Assembly: GCA_965267605.1 (NCBI GenBank)
Contig: OZ254088.1
Coordinates: forward strand, 2,604,001 to 2,668,000
DNA length: 64,000 bases
Source: G965267605 sp965267605
GTDB taxonomy: Bacteria; Bacteroidota; Bacteroidia; Flavobacteriales_E; Vicingaceae
Reading direction: 5' to 3'
Below, one piece after another: positions 23,242 to 31,488 of the stretch; the first letter of the stretch is position 1, and each line of letters begins with the position of its first letter. Both the position numbers and the translations under genes were made by a program. The notes under the pieces were generated by a model. That model saw only the letters and a list, made by a program, of their open reading frames with translations, was not told the origin of the DNA and did not search any database.

Positions 23242-25152
23242 TTGCCAATACGACTCAGATATTTGCCCCTGGCAAGTCTTCTTGCCGTGCTCATGCTCTT
23301 CTCCGGAGTGCGGAATTCCAGTGCCGTTACGATCACTGACTCGCTTACCGTGCTTTTGGAAAAAGCAGAAGATCCGCATCGAAGGTTTGATCTGCTTATT
23401 CAAATAACAGCGGCCTTTCATAGCATCGAGGCATCTGTTTCACTGGAATATGGTAAAAGAGCGCTTCGTATTGCACAGCAATTGAATGATAAGGAAAAAC
23501 TTGCCATTGCACACACTTATATGGGAAGGTCGTACTGGGGAATAGGCGATCAGGTAAATGAAATCAATAGCTACATCACCGCCCTGGAAATTTATCGATC
23601 CATTAGTCATGGCCAAGGGCAAATAACTTCTCACACGCACATCGGTAATGTGTACCTGGCCCATGGAAAGAACGACCTGGCGCTAGAGCATTACCAAATG
23701 GCCTTGGCTATCAGCCAGGAGATAGGAACCAAAGCCAATGAGGTGCTCATACACGTACAGATGGGCACCTACTATAGTCAGATTGGGGAATTACAGAAGG
23801 CAGATGATGAGTTTGCCAAAGGATTGGAGCTCGCAAAAAAATTCAATGACCAAAGGCGCATCGTGGTACTCCGAAGCAGCATGGGTAACATCTGCTATAA
23901 AAGAGAGGATTGGACGAATGCCCGCGATCATTTGGAAGCATCACTTAAGCTTAGAGATGAAATAGGGGAAGATCTATTGGTGTACGGTACGCGGTTACAA
24001 CTTGGACAAACCTACCTTCATCTCAATCAGCCCGATAAGGCGATTGAACAATTTCAGATTGCCAAATCCCTTTCAGACAGAACCAAAGGTGTACCGTGGA
24101 GACCAGATGTATATAAAGGCTTTGCCGAAGCCTATACCATGAAGGGATTAACAGGAAGGGCGTTACACAACCTCAACCGTTACTCGGAGTTGAAAGACTC
24201 ACTATTTCAGGCTGCCAGACTAAGCAAGCAAGCGGAAGTAATGGCGCATTTCGACTTCGCTGAGCGTGAAAATAAGATGAAGCTACGCGCGAAGGATGAA
24301 GAGATCAAAACAGAACAGGATAAAACGGAGTTTGCGTGGCAGTGGGTCATATACATTGCCTCCTTTCTTGGTATTCTGATTATTGTCTTCCTAAGCTATA
24401 TCATCAGGCAAAAACAAAAGCAAGGTGCTCGATTGAAACGCCTGGTTGATACCCGGACTAATGAACTGCAAGAGGCTATTTCAAAGCTGGAAGTTGAACA
24501 CACGCAAGCTTTGAAGCTACATTCAAGATTACTCAGCGCACAGATCAATCCTCATTTCATTTTTAACTCTCTTAATTCAGTACAGTACTATATTCTGGAA
24601 AATGACGCGGAACCTGCCCTGAACTACATCGCAGAGTTCTCCGCCTTAATGAGAACGGTACTCGAAAATTCAAGGGAGATGGCCGTTCCGCTATCACAGG
24701 AAGTAAAATTTCTTGAAGCGTACCTCAAGCTGGAGCAACAACGTTTCAATTACAAATTTGAGTTCAACATTGAAATTGGCGAGCACATTGAGCCAACCGA
24801 GGTTATCGTACCACCCATGATCTTTCAACCTTTCATTGAAAATGCTGTGGTACATGGACTGGGAGAAACTACAGAGGGGGGTAAAATTACCATCTCCTTT
24901 ACCCGGAAAGTGGGCAAACTCCTCACAACTATTTCAGACAATGGAATAGGAAGGCAGGCGGCTGCCGTAAAAAAGAAACTGAGAACGGGAGGCAAGTTTG
25001 AGTCGTTAGGAATGAGTATCTCCAACACACGAATTGGTATACTTAATCAATTGTATTCTGACACCTTTGAAGTAGATGTTGAAGACCTGATGAATGATGA
25101 TGGAAGCTCCAAAGGAACCGCGGTTACCGTTTCTTTCCCATTAGACCTTTAA
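23242..25152 (+). CDS. TPR-containing LytS-type sensor histidine kinase
   Basis: A 636-residue protein. The start is a TTG at 23242; the frame has no other start codon after the upstream TAA at 23212, and it yields a signal peptide (LPLASLLAVLMLFSGVRNSS). TPRs fill ~40-340, then a membrane segment (WVIYIASFLGILIIVFLSYI, ~365-385), a coiled linker and a His_kinase domain of the LytS/YehU type with the H box QINPHFIFNSLNS. A HATPase domain follows (MIFQPFIENAVVHGL, ISDNGIGR, SLGMSISNTRIGILN). Such kinases phosphorylate LytTR response regulators, but none with a receiver domain lies in this window, so it is an orphan here. Confidence 0.9.
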   Translation: MPIRLRYLPLASLLAVLMLFSGVRNSSAVTITDSLTVLLEKAEDPHRRFDLLIQITAAFHSIEASVSLEYGKRALRIAQQLNDKEKLAIAHTYMGRSYWGIGDQVNEINSYITALEIYRSISHGQGQITSHTHIGNVYLAHGKNDLALEHYQMALAISQEIGTKANEVLIHVQMGTYYSQIGELQKADDEFAKGLELAKKFNDQRRIVVLRSSMGNICYKREDWTNARDHLEASLKLRDEIGEDLLVYGTRLQLGQTYLHLNQPDKAIEQFQIAKSLSDRTKGVPWRPDVYKGFAEAYTMKGLTGRALHNLNRYSELKDSLFQAARLSKQAEVMAHFDFAERENKMKLRAKDEEIKTEQDKTEFAWQWVIYIASFLGILIIVFLSYIIRQKQKQGARLKRLVDTRTNELQEAISKLEVEHTQALKLHSRLLSAQINPHFIFNSLNSVQYYILENDAEPALNYIAEFSALMRTVLENSREMAVPLSQEVKFLEAYLKLEQQRFNYKFEFNIEIGEHIEPTEVIVPPMIFQPFIENAVVHGLGETTEGGKITISFTRKVGKLLTTISDNGIGRQAAAVKKKLRTGGKFESLGMSISNTRIGILNQLYSDTFEVDVEDLMNDDGSSKGTAVTVSFPLDL

Positions 25153-25234
25153 TCTTTTTCGTTGTGAATCAGGCGGTTGGAAAAATTCTAAAAAAACTTT
25201 GTCACTTTTTATAACCTTATGATGATGCTAGCGT

Positions 25235-25484
25235 ATAGTATTGTACACTAGCCAAGACAAAAGACCAAACCCTCGCGAATGACAAGTATGGTAGTCTAAG
25301 TTTGGACTAAAACTGTGGTTCAATAACCACAGAAAAAATATAAAGACTGTGTATTCAGACTGTACGAATCCCGCACGTCAGTCAGAATGCCTGGCCTGCC
25401 GGAAATGAGCAAGTATTTCGTTCTGCACGAACTGATTTACGACCTATGGTTCACCAAAATGCTTACGACTGGCAGGCTTTTTTT
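25235..25484 (+). ncRNA. Candidate structured non-coding RNA with terminator
   Basis: This 330-base gap between a kinase gene and a convergent methyltransferase gene carries several perfect stems on the plus strand. CTGTGGTT-caat-AACCACAG lies at 25313-25332. A compound stem at 25351-25390 pairs GTATTC/GAATGC, GACTG/CAGTC and ACG/CGT. TTCGT/ACGAA lies at 25417-25431. GCCTGCC (25394-25400) pairs with GGCAGGC (25471-25477), followed by seven T to 25484. TAGTATTG at 25236-25243 could be a -7 box, so the 5' end is uncertain. No open frame of note. It is not tmRNA, SRP RNA or RNase P by their signatures; a 6S-like RNA is possible but unproven. Confidence 0.45.
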
Positions 25485-26775
25485 ATGCCCTGATCCGAAG
25501 ATGTTTCGGATATAGATTGTTGATCCGATTCCCAATAGATTTTCCAAAACCGAGTCGCATACCATTAAAAGTTAGGAGCACAAAACCCTTGTCCCCTTCT
25601 AACTGAAGTGCTTCTCCCCGAAGGAATCTTGATGCGTCTTCTTCGGAAAGTTCAACAGAAGGAACTTCAATATCCAGGCAAGACATTGCAAGATCATAGC
25701 TGAATACCAATTGATCGCCTTTCAACTCTCCGATCAATAATCCCCTCTTTACAACATTGTGCCTCCATGATGACAGCCAGGTGCGCTCCTTTTCCGTAAG
25801 TCCAATTACGAGATCCCCGATTCTGTATGCCTGAATATCACCCAACGTTTGACCGAGTTGATATGGTGAGAATTTCTGTTTGCCTAAACTTGTCCGCGAT
25901 GTACTGCCTTCAAAACACAATGCACAAATAAAGAACCCTTCCCCTGAAAGTCGATGAGGCCAAAACTGAAATGCCGGAGCACCATCAATATCCAAGACCT
26001 CAATATTCCACTCCGAAGGAACTTCAATCTGAACTGGTTTTCCCCCATGCGTCTCCATGAGATAGCGAACTATGGCTTCATTCTCTTCCGGGTTGTAAGT
26101 ACAGGTTGAGTAAATCAAATAACCTCCCTCATCCACCATCATAACACAATCCTCAACAACCGATTTTTGTCTGACCGCACATCCGGATGCCCTTTCAGGA
26201 GTCCACTCATTTCGGCTAGCCGTATCTTTCCGGAACAATCCCTCTCCGGAACATGGAGCATCAACCACCACCAATCCATAGCGATGTCCTGCCTCAACCA
26301 AATCCGCGAGTTCCGCATCCACTACAATATGATTGGTGGTACCCCATCTAACACTATTTTCCTTTAACACCAACGAGCGTTTTCGATCTACTTCATTTGA
26401 TACAAGGAGATGGTTTGGATAACGATCATTAAGAATCAATGTCTTCCCTCCTGGCGCTGCGCAAGCGTCCAGAATATTTGAATCTGCCTTGAGGTCCAGT
26501 TGCCGAACCACAAAATCCAGGAACATGGAACTGGCCTCCATGGGATATATCATCCCTGCGTGGTACGCTGGCAGTCTTGAATAATTGGGTCTGTCCTGCA
26601 CATAGTATCCGTCCGGATTCCAGGCAACCTGATCCCCTATCCAAGCAGCATTGATATCTCCTTTTTTAGGATGAAGTCGTACAGCACTTGGTGAATTTCC
26701 TTCCAGTGTTTCGAAGAAAATCTGAGCATCTTCCAATTGATCCTTGATCCTTGATATGAACTGCGCGTGGAGCAC
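25483..26775 (-). CDS. RsmF-like 16S rRNA m5C methyltransferase (NOL1/NOP2/Sun family)
   Basis: A ~430-residue protein. Family motifs: SAM site LDACAAPGGKTLIL, DAPCSGEGLFRKD, and YSTCTYNPEENEA with the catalytic cysteine. The C-terminal third (VIGLTEKERTWLSSW to FVLLTFNGMRLGFGKSIGNR) is the RsmF/PUA-like extension. The enzyme methylates C5 of a cytosine in 16S rRNA; the exact site is inferred from the family. Start: a GTG at 26775 places the family N-terminus (FISRIKDQLEDAQIFF) correctly; the frame remains open to 26946 but that extension would run into the divergent trp promoter. The stop codon overlaps the T-run of the convergent RNA candidate. Confidence 0.85.
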   Translation of the reverse strand: MLHAQFISRIKDQLEDAQIFFETLEGNSPSAVRLHPKKGDINAAWIGDQVAWNPDGYYVQDRPNYSRLPAYHAGMIYPMEASSMFLDFVVRQLDLKADSNILDACAAPGGKTLILNDRYPNHLLVSNEVDRKRSLVLKENSVRWGTTNHIVVDAELADLVEAGHRYGLVVVDAPCSGEGLFRKDTASRNEWTPERASGCAVRQKSVVEDCVMMVDEGGYLIYSTCTYNPEENEAIVRYLMETHGGKPVQIEVPSEWNIEVLDIDGAPAFQFWPHRLSGEGFFICALCFEGSTSRTSLGKQKFSPYQLGQTLGDIQAYRIGDLVIGLTEKERTWLSSWRHNVVKRGLLIGELKGDQLVFSYDLAMSCLDIEVPSVELSEEDASRFLRGEALQLEGDKGFVLLTFNGMRLGFGKSIGNRINNLYPKHLRIRA

Positions 26776-26835
26776 CTTGACTAATGTATAATTCAATGAT
26801 GAATAAAAAATATTTCGCAGAAGTTTGGCGTTGAA

Positions 26836-26868
26836 TTTGCAAGAATTAAAAAAACCGATATACCTTTG
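26836..26868 (+). promoter_or_regulatory. Promoter of the trp operon
   Basis: TTTG at 26836-26839, 21 bases, then TACCTTTG at 26861-26868, a match to the Bacteroidota -33/-7 consensus. Transcription should begin near 26873, just before the first Trp leader ATG. The arg operon promoter has the identical TACCTTTG box and spacing. Confidence 0.8.
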
Positions 26869-26876
26869 TAGCCACA

Positions 26877-26921
26877 ATGACGAAGAACAACACATACACT
26901 TATTGGTGGAAGGACGCATAA
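26877..26921 (+). CDS. Tryptophan leader peptide 1 (TrpL1)
   Basis: A 14-codon frame, MTKNNTYTYWWKDA, with two adjacent Trp codons at 26904-26909. It lies a few bases after the predicted transcription start and upstream of an attenuator. CATACACTT (26893-26901), just 5' of the Trp codons, is exactly complementary to AAGTGTATG (26933-26941), giving the classic segment 1:2 pairing. A ribosome held at the Trp codons would mask segment 1. Confidence 0.85.
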   Translation: MTKNNTYTYWWKDA

Positions 26922-26926
26922 GCGAC

Positions 26927-26984
26927 CCTGGGAAGTGTATGGACAAAAAATAACCGAAAAGCCTGCTTCCCGCAGGCTTTTTTT
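26927..26984 (+). terminator. trp attenuator 1: antiterminator and terminator
   Basis: Terminator: GCCTGC (26961-26966), loop TTCCC, GCAGGC (26972-26977), seven T. Antiterminator: CCTGGGAAG (26927-26935) can pair with CTTCCC and AGG in the terminator (26966-26976, two-base bulge). CCTGGGAAG overlaps the segment that pairs with the leader, so the 1:2, 2:3 and 3:4 pairings exclude each other as in classical attenuators. Confidence 0.85.
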
Positions 26985-26994
26985 ATGGATTGAA

Positions 26995-27057
26995 ATGAGC
27001 AAGATGACGAACAAATATTGGTGGTGGTATTCTCCTCTTGAACAAGAGAAGCGGTAA
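26995..27057 (+). CDS. Tryptophan leader peptide 2 (TrpL2)
   Basis: A 20-codon frame, MSKMTNKYWWWYSPLEQEKR, with three consecutive Trp codons at 27019-27027 flanked by Tyr codons. An internal ATG at 27004 would give MTNKYWWW, similar to the start of leader 1. It begins 10 bases after the T-run of attenuator 1. TTCTC (27030-27034) can pair with GAGAA (27046-27050), and CTCTT (27035-27039) with AAGAG (27044-27048), as segment 1:2. Confidence 0.85.
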   Translation: MSKMTNKYWWWYSPLEQEKR

Positions 27058-27109
27058 CCCCTTGACTAATATTTAAGAACCGGGCCTGCTTCATGCAGGC
27101 CTTTTTTTT
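27048..27109 (+). terminator. trp attenuator 2: antiterminator and terminator
   Basis: Terminator: GGCCTGC (27083-27089), loop TTCAT, GCAGGCC (27095-27101), eight T. Antiterminator: GAAGCGG (27048-27054) can pair with CTGCTTC plus the preceding C (27086-27092, one G-U). The T-run ends 6 bases before the trpE ATG, so the hairpin could also limit ribosome access to trpE. Confidence 0.85.
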
Positions 27110-27115
27110 GACCAA

Positions 27116-28522
27116 ATGACAACGATAATCACAACGTACAAACAACTCCTGGCGGATACCATCACGCCCGTGCAACTGTTCCTCAACCTTCGAGACCGGT
27201 TCTCGAATAGCCTTTTATTGGAAAGTTCAGAATACCATTCTAAGGAGAACAGCTTTAGCTATATCTGTCTTCGCCCACTTGCAGAATTCTGTGCTACAGG
27301 GAAAACATATCATCGGCAAAGGCCTGGACACAATAGTGAAACACATCGTGTACCCACTCACACTGATGTAGGTACTGCGTTTCGGGAATTCATCGAATCA
27401 TTCACTTTCGAGGGTGAAACACCGCCTGTTCCTGTGCAAGGCCTTTTTGGTTACACATCATTCGAAGCTGTGCAATACTTCGAAGACATTGAGTTGAAAT
27501 CGAATCCCCAGGATGCTAAGGGGCATCCCGACCTCCGGTACCAATTCTTCGAATACGTGATTGCGATCGATCACTTCCACAACACACTATATATCCTTCA
27601 CAACGCAGTAGGTTCGTTAGGAAATACCCCTGATTTCAAATTGATCGAATCGTTAATTGGACTCAGAAAGACCAGCGCATTCAAGTTTCACAAGGTATCC
27701 TCTGAGACCAGCAGCATCACGGATGAAGACTACAAAGAGAGCGTACAAAAAGGCATTGCACATTGCCAACAAGGTGACGTTTTCCAGGTTGTGCTTTCAC
27801 GCGAGTTTCAGCAACCGTTCAAGGGTGATGACTTCAACGTATACAGAGCGATACGCAGCATCAACCCATCACCATACCTGTTCTACTTCGATTACGGGGA
27901 CTATCGAATTTTCGGTTCTTCTCCAGAATCTCAATTACAGGTAGTTGAAGGTCGCGGGGTGATCAATCCCATTGCGGGCACAGTTCGTAGAACGGGCAAC
28001 CAAGAAGAAGACAGTAGAAAAGCGGAGGCTCTTAGAATAGACCCCAAGGAAACCTCAGAGCATACCATGTTGGTTGATCTTGCGCGCAACGACCTCAGCA
28101 GGTTCGCAAGCAATGTAAAGGTGGATGCATACGCAGAGATTCAAAACTTCTCGCATGTGATTCATTTGGTCAGCACGGTATCCGGAATGATATACGCTGA
28201 CAACTCCTCCATTGATGTGTTCGGTGGCACGTTTCCAGCAGGGACGCTATCCGGAGCGCCCAAGTACAGCGCTCTACAAATCATTAATGAGAACGAACCA
28301 CACAACAGGAACTTCTACGGTGGCGCGATCGGCTACTTTGGGTTTGATGGAAACGTTAACCATGCCATCATCATCCGATCCGTGCTGAGCAAAAACAATG
28401 TTCTTACATACCAGGCAGGAGCAGGTATTGTAATTGACAGCACTCCAGATGGCGAGCTTCAGGAAGTGAACAACAAGGTGGCAGCCATGAGAACTGCCAT
28501 TCAAAAAGCGCAGGAAATATGA
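27116..28522 (+). CDS. trpE: Anthranilate synthase component I
   Basis: A 468-residue chorismate-binding enzyme that makes anthranilate from chorismate with ammonia from TrpG, the first committed step of tryptophan synthesis. The N-terminal domain carries the LLES motif (SNSLLLESSEYH), the known Trp feedback-inhibition site of the family. The catalytic domain shows QVVLSREF, GSSPESQLQV, PIAGTVRRTGN, ARNDLSRF, GTLSGAPKYSALQII and GGAIGYFGFDG. Length is slightly short of E. coli TrpE (~520). It overlaps trpG by 4 bases and sits behind two leader peptides with attenuators. Confidence 0.96.
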   Translation: MTTIITTYKQLLADTITPVQLFLNLRDRFSNSLLLESSEYHSKENSFSYICLRPLAEFCATGKTYHRQRPGHNSETHRVPTHTDVGTAFREFIESFTFEGETPPVPVQGLFGYTSFEAVQYFEDIELKSNPQDAKGHPDLRYQFFEYVIAIDHFHNTLYILHNAVGSLGNTPDFKLIESLIGLRKTSAFKFHKVSSETSSITDEDYKESVQKGIAHCQQGDVFQVVLSREFQQPFKGDDFNVYRAIRSINPSPYLFYFDYGDYRIFGSSPESQLQVVEGRGVINPIAGTVRRTGNQEEDSRKAEALRIDPKETSEHTMLVDLARNDLSRFASNVKVDAYAEIQNFSHVIHLVSTVSGMIYADNSSIDVFGGTFPAGTLSGAPKYSALQIINENEPHNRNFYGGAIGYFGFDGNVNHAIIIRSVLSKNNVLTYQAGAGIVIDSTPDGELQEVNNKVAAMRTAIQKAQEI

Positions 28523-29088
28523 AAGCATTGGTTATAGACAACTACGACAGTTTTACCTACAACCTCGTACATATGTTGAGAGATCTTGGTGTTGAGGTTG
28601 ATGTACGGAGAAACAACAAGGTAGAGCTCGATGTCATTAGCGGATACGATCGCGTGATCATTAGTCCTGGACCAGGCCTTCCAACGAACGCTGGAAGTAC
28701 TATGGATATCATTGCAGCTTGTGAAAACCGCACTCCCCTCCTTGGTATTTGCCTTGGTCATCAGGCCATAGCCACCCACCTCGGAGGGTCACTGAACAAT
28801 ATGAGCAGGGTTTTCCATGGTGTTAGATCCACCATTCAGCGTTACCATGGAAGCTTACTGTTTCAAGGTGTACCTGAGAAACTACAGGTGGGAAGATATC
28901 ACTCATGGGAGGTGGTCGAAAGCAGTTTGCCTTCCAATGTACAGGTAACTGCTCGCGATAGAGACCAAGGTGTAATGGCCATTGAGTGTCCTGCGCGTAA
29001 ACTATTCGGGGTGCAGTTTCATCCAGAAAGCATAATGACAGAACATGGTGAGACCATGATAAAGAACTTCTTAAAGATTGGAGCATGA
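28519..29088 (+). CDS. trpG: Anthranilate synthase component II (glutamine amidotransferase)
   Basis: A 189-residue class I glutamine amidotransferase. The nucleophile elbow LLGICLGHQAIA carries the catalytic Cys, and the His-Glu pair lies in FGVQFHPESIMT; the oxyanion motif ISPGPGLP is present. It supplies ammonia to TrpE. It is free-standing, not fused to TrpE or TrpD. ATGA overlaps at both ends place it in the trp operon. Confidence 0.96.
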   Translation: MKALVIDNYDSFTYNLVHMLRDLGVEVDVRRNNKVELDVISGYDRVIISPGPGLPTNAGSTMDIIAACENRTPLLGICLGHQAIATHLGGSLNNMSRVFHGVRSTIQRYHGSLLFQGVPEKLQVGRYHSWEVVESSLPSNVQVTARDRDQGVMAIECPARKLFGVQFHPESIMTEHGETMIKNFLKIGA

Positions 29089-30074
29089 AAGCAATACTTG
29101 AACACTTATTCAAACAAGGCACACTGAACAGAATGGAGGCTAAGGAAATCCTTACACGCATCTCAACGGGAAGCATCGATCCAATTCAGGTGGCGGCATT
29201 TCTCACAACATTCCAGGTGAGGGGTATAACGGTTGAAGAACTTGCGGGCTTTCGCGATGCGTTACTGGAACTATGCGTTCCCATTGATCTCACAGAATTC
29301 GACCCCGTTGATTTGTGTGGCACCGGTGGTGATGGAAAGGATACGTTCAACATTTCCACGCTGGCATCATTTGTAACTGCGGGTGTAGGCGTTAAGGTAG
29401 CTAAGCATGGTAATTACGGGGTGAGTTCGGTTTGCGGATCCTCAAACGTCCTTGAGCAGTTTGGCTTTCAATTCGCGCAGACCGAAGATCAACTGAAAGC
29501 ACAGATTGACTCCAGTGGTCTGTGTTTTATGCATGCTCCGTTGTTCCACCCAGCAATGAAGGCTGTGGCTCCGATCAGGAAAAGTTTAGGCGTTCGAACC
29601 TTCTTCAACATGTTGGGGCCCATGGTAAATCCTGCAAGACCTCAACGCCAGTTGGTGGGTGTCTTCTCATTGGAACTGCAACGATACTATCAATACTTGT
29701 TCCAGGAAGAACAGAAAGAATACAGGATCATCCACGCTTTGGACGGTTACGATGAAGTAAGCCTGACTTCGGAAACAAAGGTGTTAAGCCCAACCAGTGA
29801 GCAAGTGGTGGCACCAACCACCTTCACTGATGTGCGCGTCACCATGCAAGACATCCTTGGTGGAAAATCCGTACAGGAGGCTACCTCCCTTTTCAAAACT
29901 ATACTGAAAGGTGAGGGAACCGAACAACAGAATGCGGTTGTGGTGGCCAACAGCGCTTTGGCCATTCAGTGCGCCAACACATCACTAAACATTGATGACG
30001 CTAGCGCAATGGCTGAAGAATCCTTGCACAGCGGAAAAGCAAGAGAAGTACTTGAAAAACTAATTGCAGCATGA
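29085..30074 (+). CDS. trpD: Anthranilate phosphoribosyltransferase
   Basis: A 329-residue enzyme transferring phosphoribose from PRPP to anthranilate. It has the PRPP/phosphate motif DLCGTGGDGKDTFNIST, the KHGNYGVSS loop, and FFNMLGPMVNPARPQRQLVG. Length matches the family (~330-345). It overlaps trpG and trpC by ATGA. Confidence 0.96.
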   Translation: MKAILEHLFKQGTLNRMEAKEILTRISTGSIDPIQVAAFLTTFQVRGITVEELAGFRDALLELCVPIDLTEFDPVDLCGTGGDGKDTFNISTLASFVTAGVGVKVAKHGNYGVSSVCGSSNVLEQFGFQFAQTEDQLKAQIDSSGLCFMHAPLFHPAMKAVAPIRKSLGVRTFFNMLGPMVNPARPQRQLVGVFSLELQRYYQYLFQEEQKEYRIIHALDGYDEVSLTSETKVLSPTSEQVVAPTTFTDVRVTMQDILGGKSVQEATSLFKTILKGEGTEQQNAVVVANSALAIQCANTSLNIDDASAMAEESLHSGKAREVLEKLIAA

Positions 30075-30874
30075 ACATACTAGACGATATTCTAATACAT
30101 AAGGCAAAGGAGGTAGAAGAAAGAAAATCTCTGTTTCCTGAGAAGCTCTTAGAACAAAGCGCATACTTCGATTCACCTGTTGTGTCTATGTGTAGATACA
30201 TAAGGAATCCTGAGCGCTCCGGCATCATTGCGGAGATCAAGCGAGCATCACCCAGTGAAGGAGAGATCAATAAGCATGTTGACGTAGAACAACTCAGCAT
30301 TGGATATATGCAGGCCGGGGCCTCAGCCCTGAGTGTTCTCACAGATGAAAGGTTCTTCAGTGGTTCGAACCAGGACCTTACCACTGCGCGTAAGTTCAAC
30401 TACTGCCCAATCCTACGCAAGGATTTTATTATTGATGAATACCAGATTGTTGAAGCACGAAGCGTTGGTGCGGATTGTATTCTGTTGATCGCGGCAGCGC
30501 TTACCCCGAAGCGATGCAAAGCATTGATTCAATTTGCTCATAAACTCGATCTAGAAGTTCTGCTGGAGGTTCATGACCGAAAGGAGTTATTGGGATTTCG
30601 AGACCTTGAACCAAATCTGATTGGTGTAAACAACCGCAACCTCAACACCTTTCAAACGGACATACGAACAAGTCTCGAATTGATAGCAGACATTCCGGAG
30701 CACGTTGTTCGCGTAAGTGAAAGTGGCATCCACACATCTGAGGATATCGTCCGTCTCAAGGAAGCCGGTTACAATGGCTTCCTTATTGGCAGCCATTTCA
30801 TGAAGCATTCCCAACCGGAAAAGGCATGCAAGAAAATGATCGCGAACCTCAAAACTGAATTACAATGCGCATAA
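30071..30874 (+). CDS. trpC: Indole-3-glycerol phosphate synthase
   Basis: A 267-residue TIM-barrel enzyme that closes the indole ring. Diagnostic segments are IIAEIKRASPSEGEI with the substrate-binding Lys, ILRKDFIIDEYQI, VGVNNRNLNTF and VRVSESGIHTSEDI. It is not fused to TrpF, unlike the enteric enzyme. It overlaps trpF by 10 bases. Confidence 0.96.
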   Translation: MNILDDILIHKAKEVEERKSLFPEKLLEQSAYFDSPVVSMCRYIRNPERSGIIAEIKRASPSEGEINKHVDVEQLSIGYMQAGASALSVLTDERFFSGSNQDLTTARKFNYCPILRKDFIIDEYQIVEARSVGADCILLIAAALTPKRCKALIQFAHKLDLEVLLEVHDRKELLGFRDLEPNLIGVNNRNLNTFQTDIRTSLELIADIPEHVVRVSESGIHTSEDIVRLKEAGYNGFLIGSHFMKHSQPEKACKKMIANLKTELQCA

Positions 30875-31488
30875 AGATTTGCGGAATAACAAAGCTTGAG
30901 AACGCCCTTGAAATTGCTGCATTGGGTCCAGACATGATTGGGTTTATTTTCCATCCCGGTTCCCCGCGATATGCTAATGTTCACGAGGTAAAGAAGATAG
31001 TTAGAGCGCTTCCCGATCATATCACTACGGTTGGGGTTTTTGTTAACCGGCCGCTCCAACACATAATGGATGTGATGCGATTGACGGGACTGGATACCGT
31101 TCAATTGCATGGTTTTGAGGATGCTCAAACCTGCGCTATTCTTAAGGAATCCGGGTATCAGGTAATCAAGGTATTTCATGTTGGATCAGACCTCGATTTT
31201 GGCCAGATTGAGCCCTACACGCCACACTGCGACTTGTTTCTTTTTGATACCAAGTCCAAAAAATTCGGAGGGAGTGGAAAGCACTTCGACTGGGAAGTAC
31301 TTCAATTCTACCCTTTTGATACACCCTTTTTTCTCAGTGGTGGAATTGATCCGAACGACTTGCAGCGCATACGCAAAATTGATCTTCCCAACCTTACGGG
31401 GATTGATGTCAACAGTAGAATAGAGACCATACCAGGCATCAAGAATGTGAGCAAAGCGAAAATGTTATTTGACACCGTACCGTCATGA
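30865..31488 (+). CDS. trpF: Phosphoribosylanthranilate isomerase
   Basis: A 207-residue TIM barrel with the active-site opening KICGITKLENA (catalytic Cys), a second-strand region MIGFIFHPGSPRY, VQLHGFEDAQTC, and the C-terminal phosphate site FFLSGGIDPNDL with GIDVNSRIE. It catalyses the Amadori rearrangement preceding TrpC. ATGA overlap with trpB. Confidence 0.95.
   Translation: MRIKICGITKLENALEIAALGPDMIGFIFHPGSPRYANVHEVKKIVRALPDHITTVGVFVNRPLQHIMDVMRLTGLDTVQLHGFEDAQTCAILKESGYQVIKVFHVGSDLDFGQIEPYTPHCDLFLFDTKSKKFGGSGKHFDWEVLQFYPFDTPFFLSGGIDPNDLQRIRKIDLPNLTGIDVNSRIETIPGIKNVSKAKMLFDTVPS

Noticed and set aside
25174..25190. GGTTGGAA (reverse complement of the ECF -35 box) just after the LytS-type kinase gene
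   Set aside because: The CATTnTA box is absent at the fixed 16-base distance and the orientation would read into the antisense of the kinase gene.
25313..25332. Stem-loop with GGTTCAAT resembling a tRNA T-arm
   Set aside because: The stem is eight pairs rather than five, and no acceptor stem, anticodon arm or D-arm can be placed around it.
26776..26946. N-terminal extension of the methyltransferase frame to 26946
   Set aside because: It would run through the trp promoter and leader 1, and the added residues match no family sequence; the GTG at 26775 gives the expected N-terminus.
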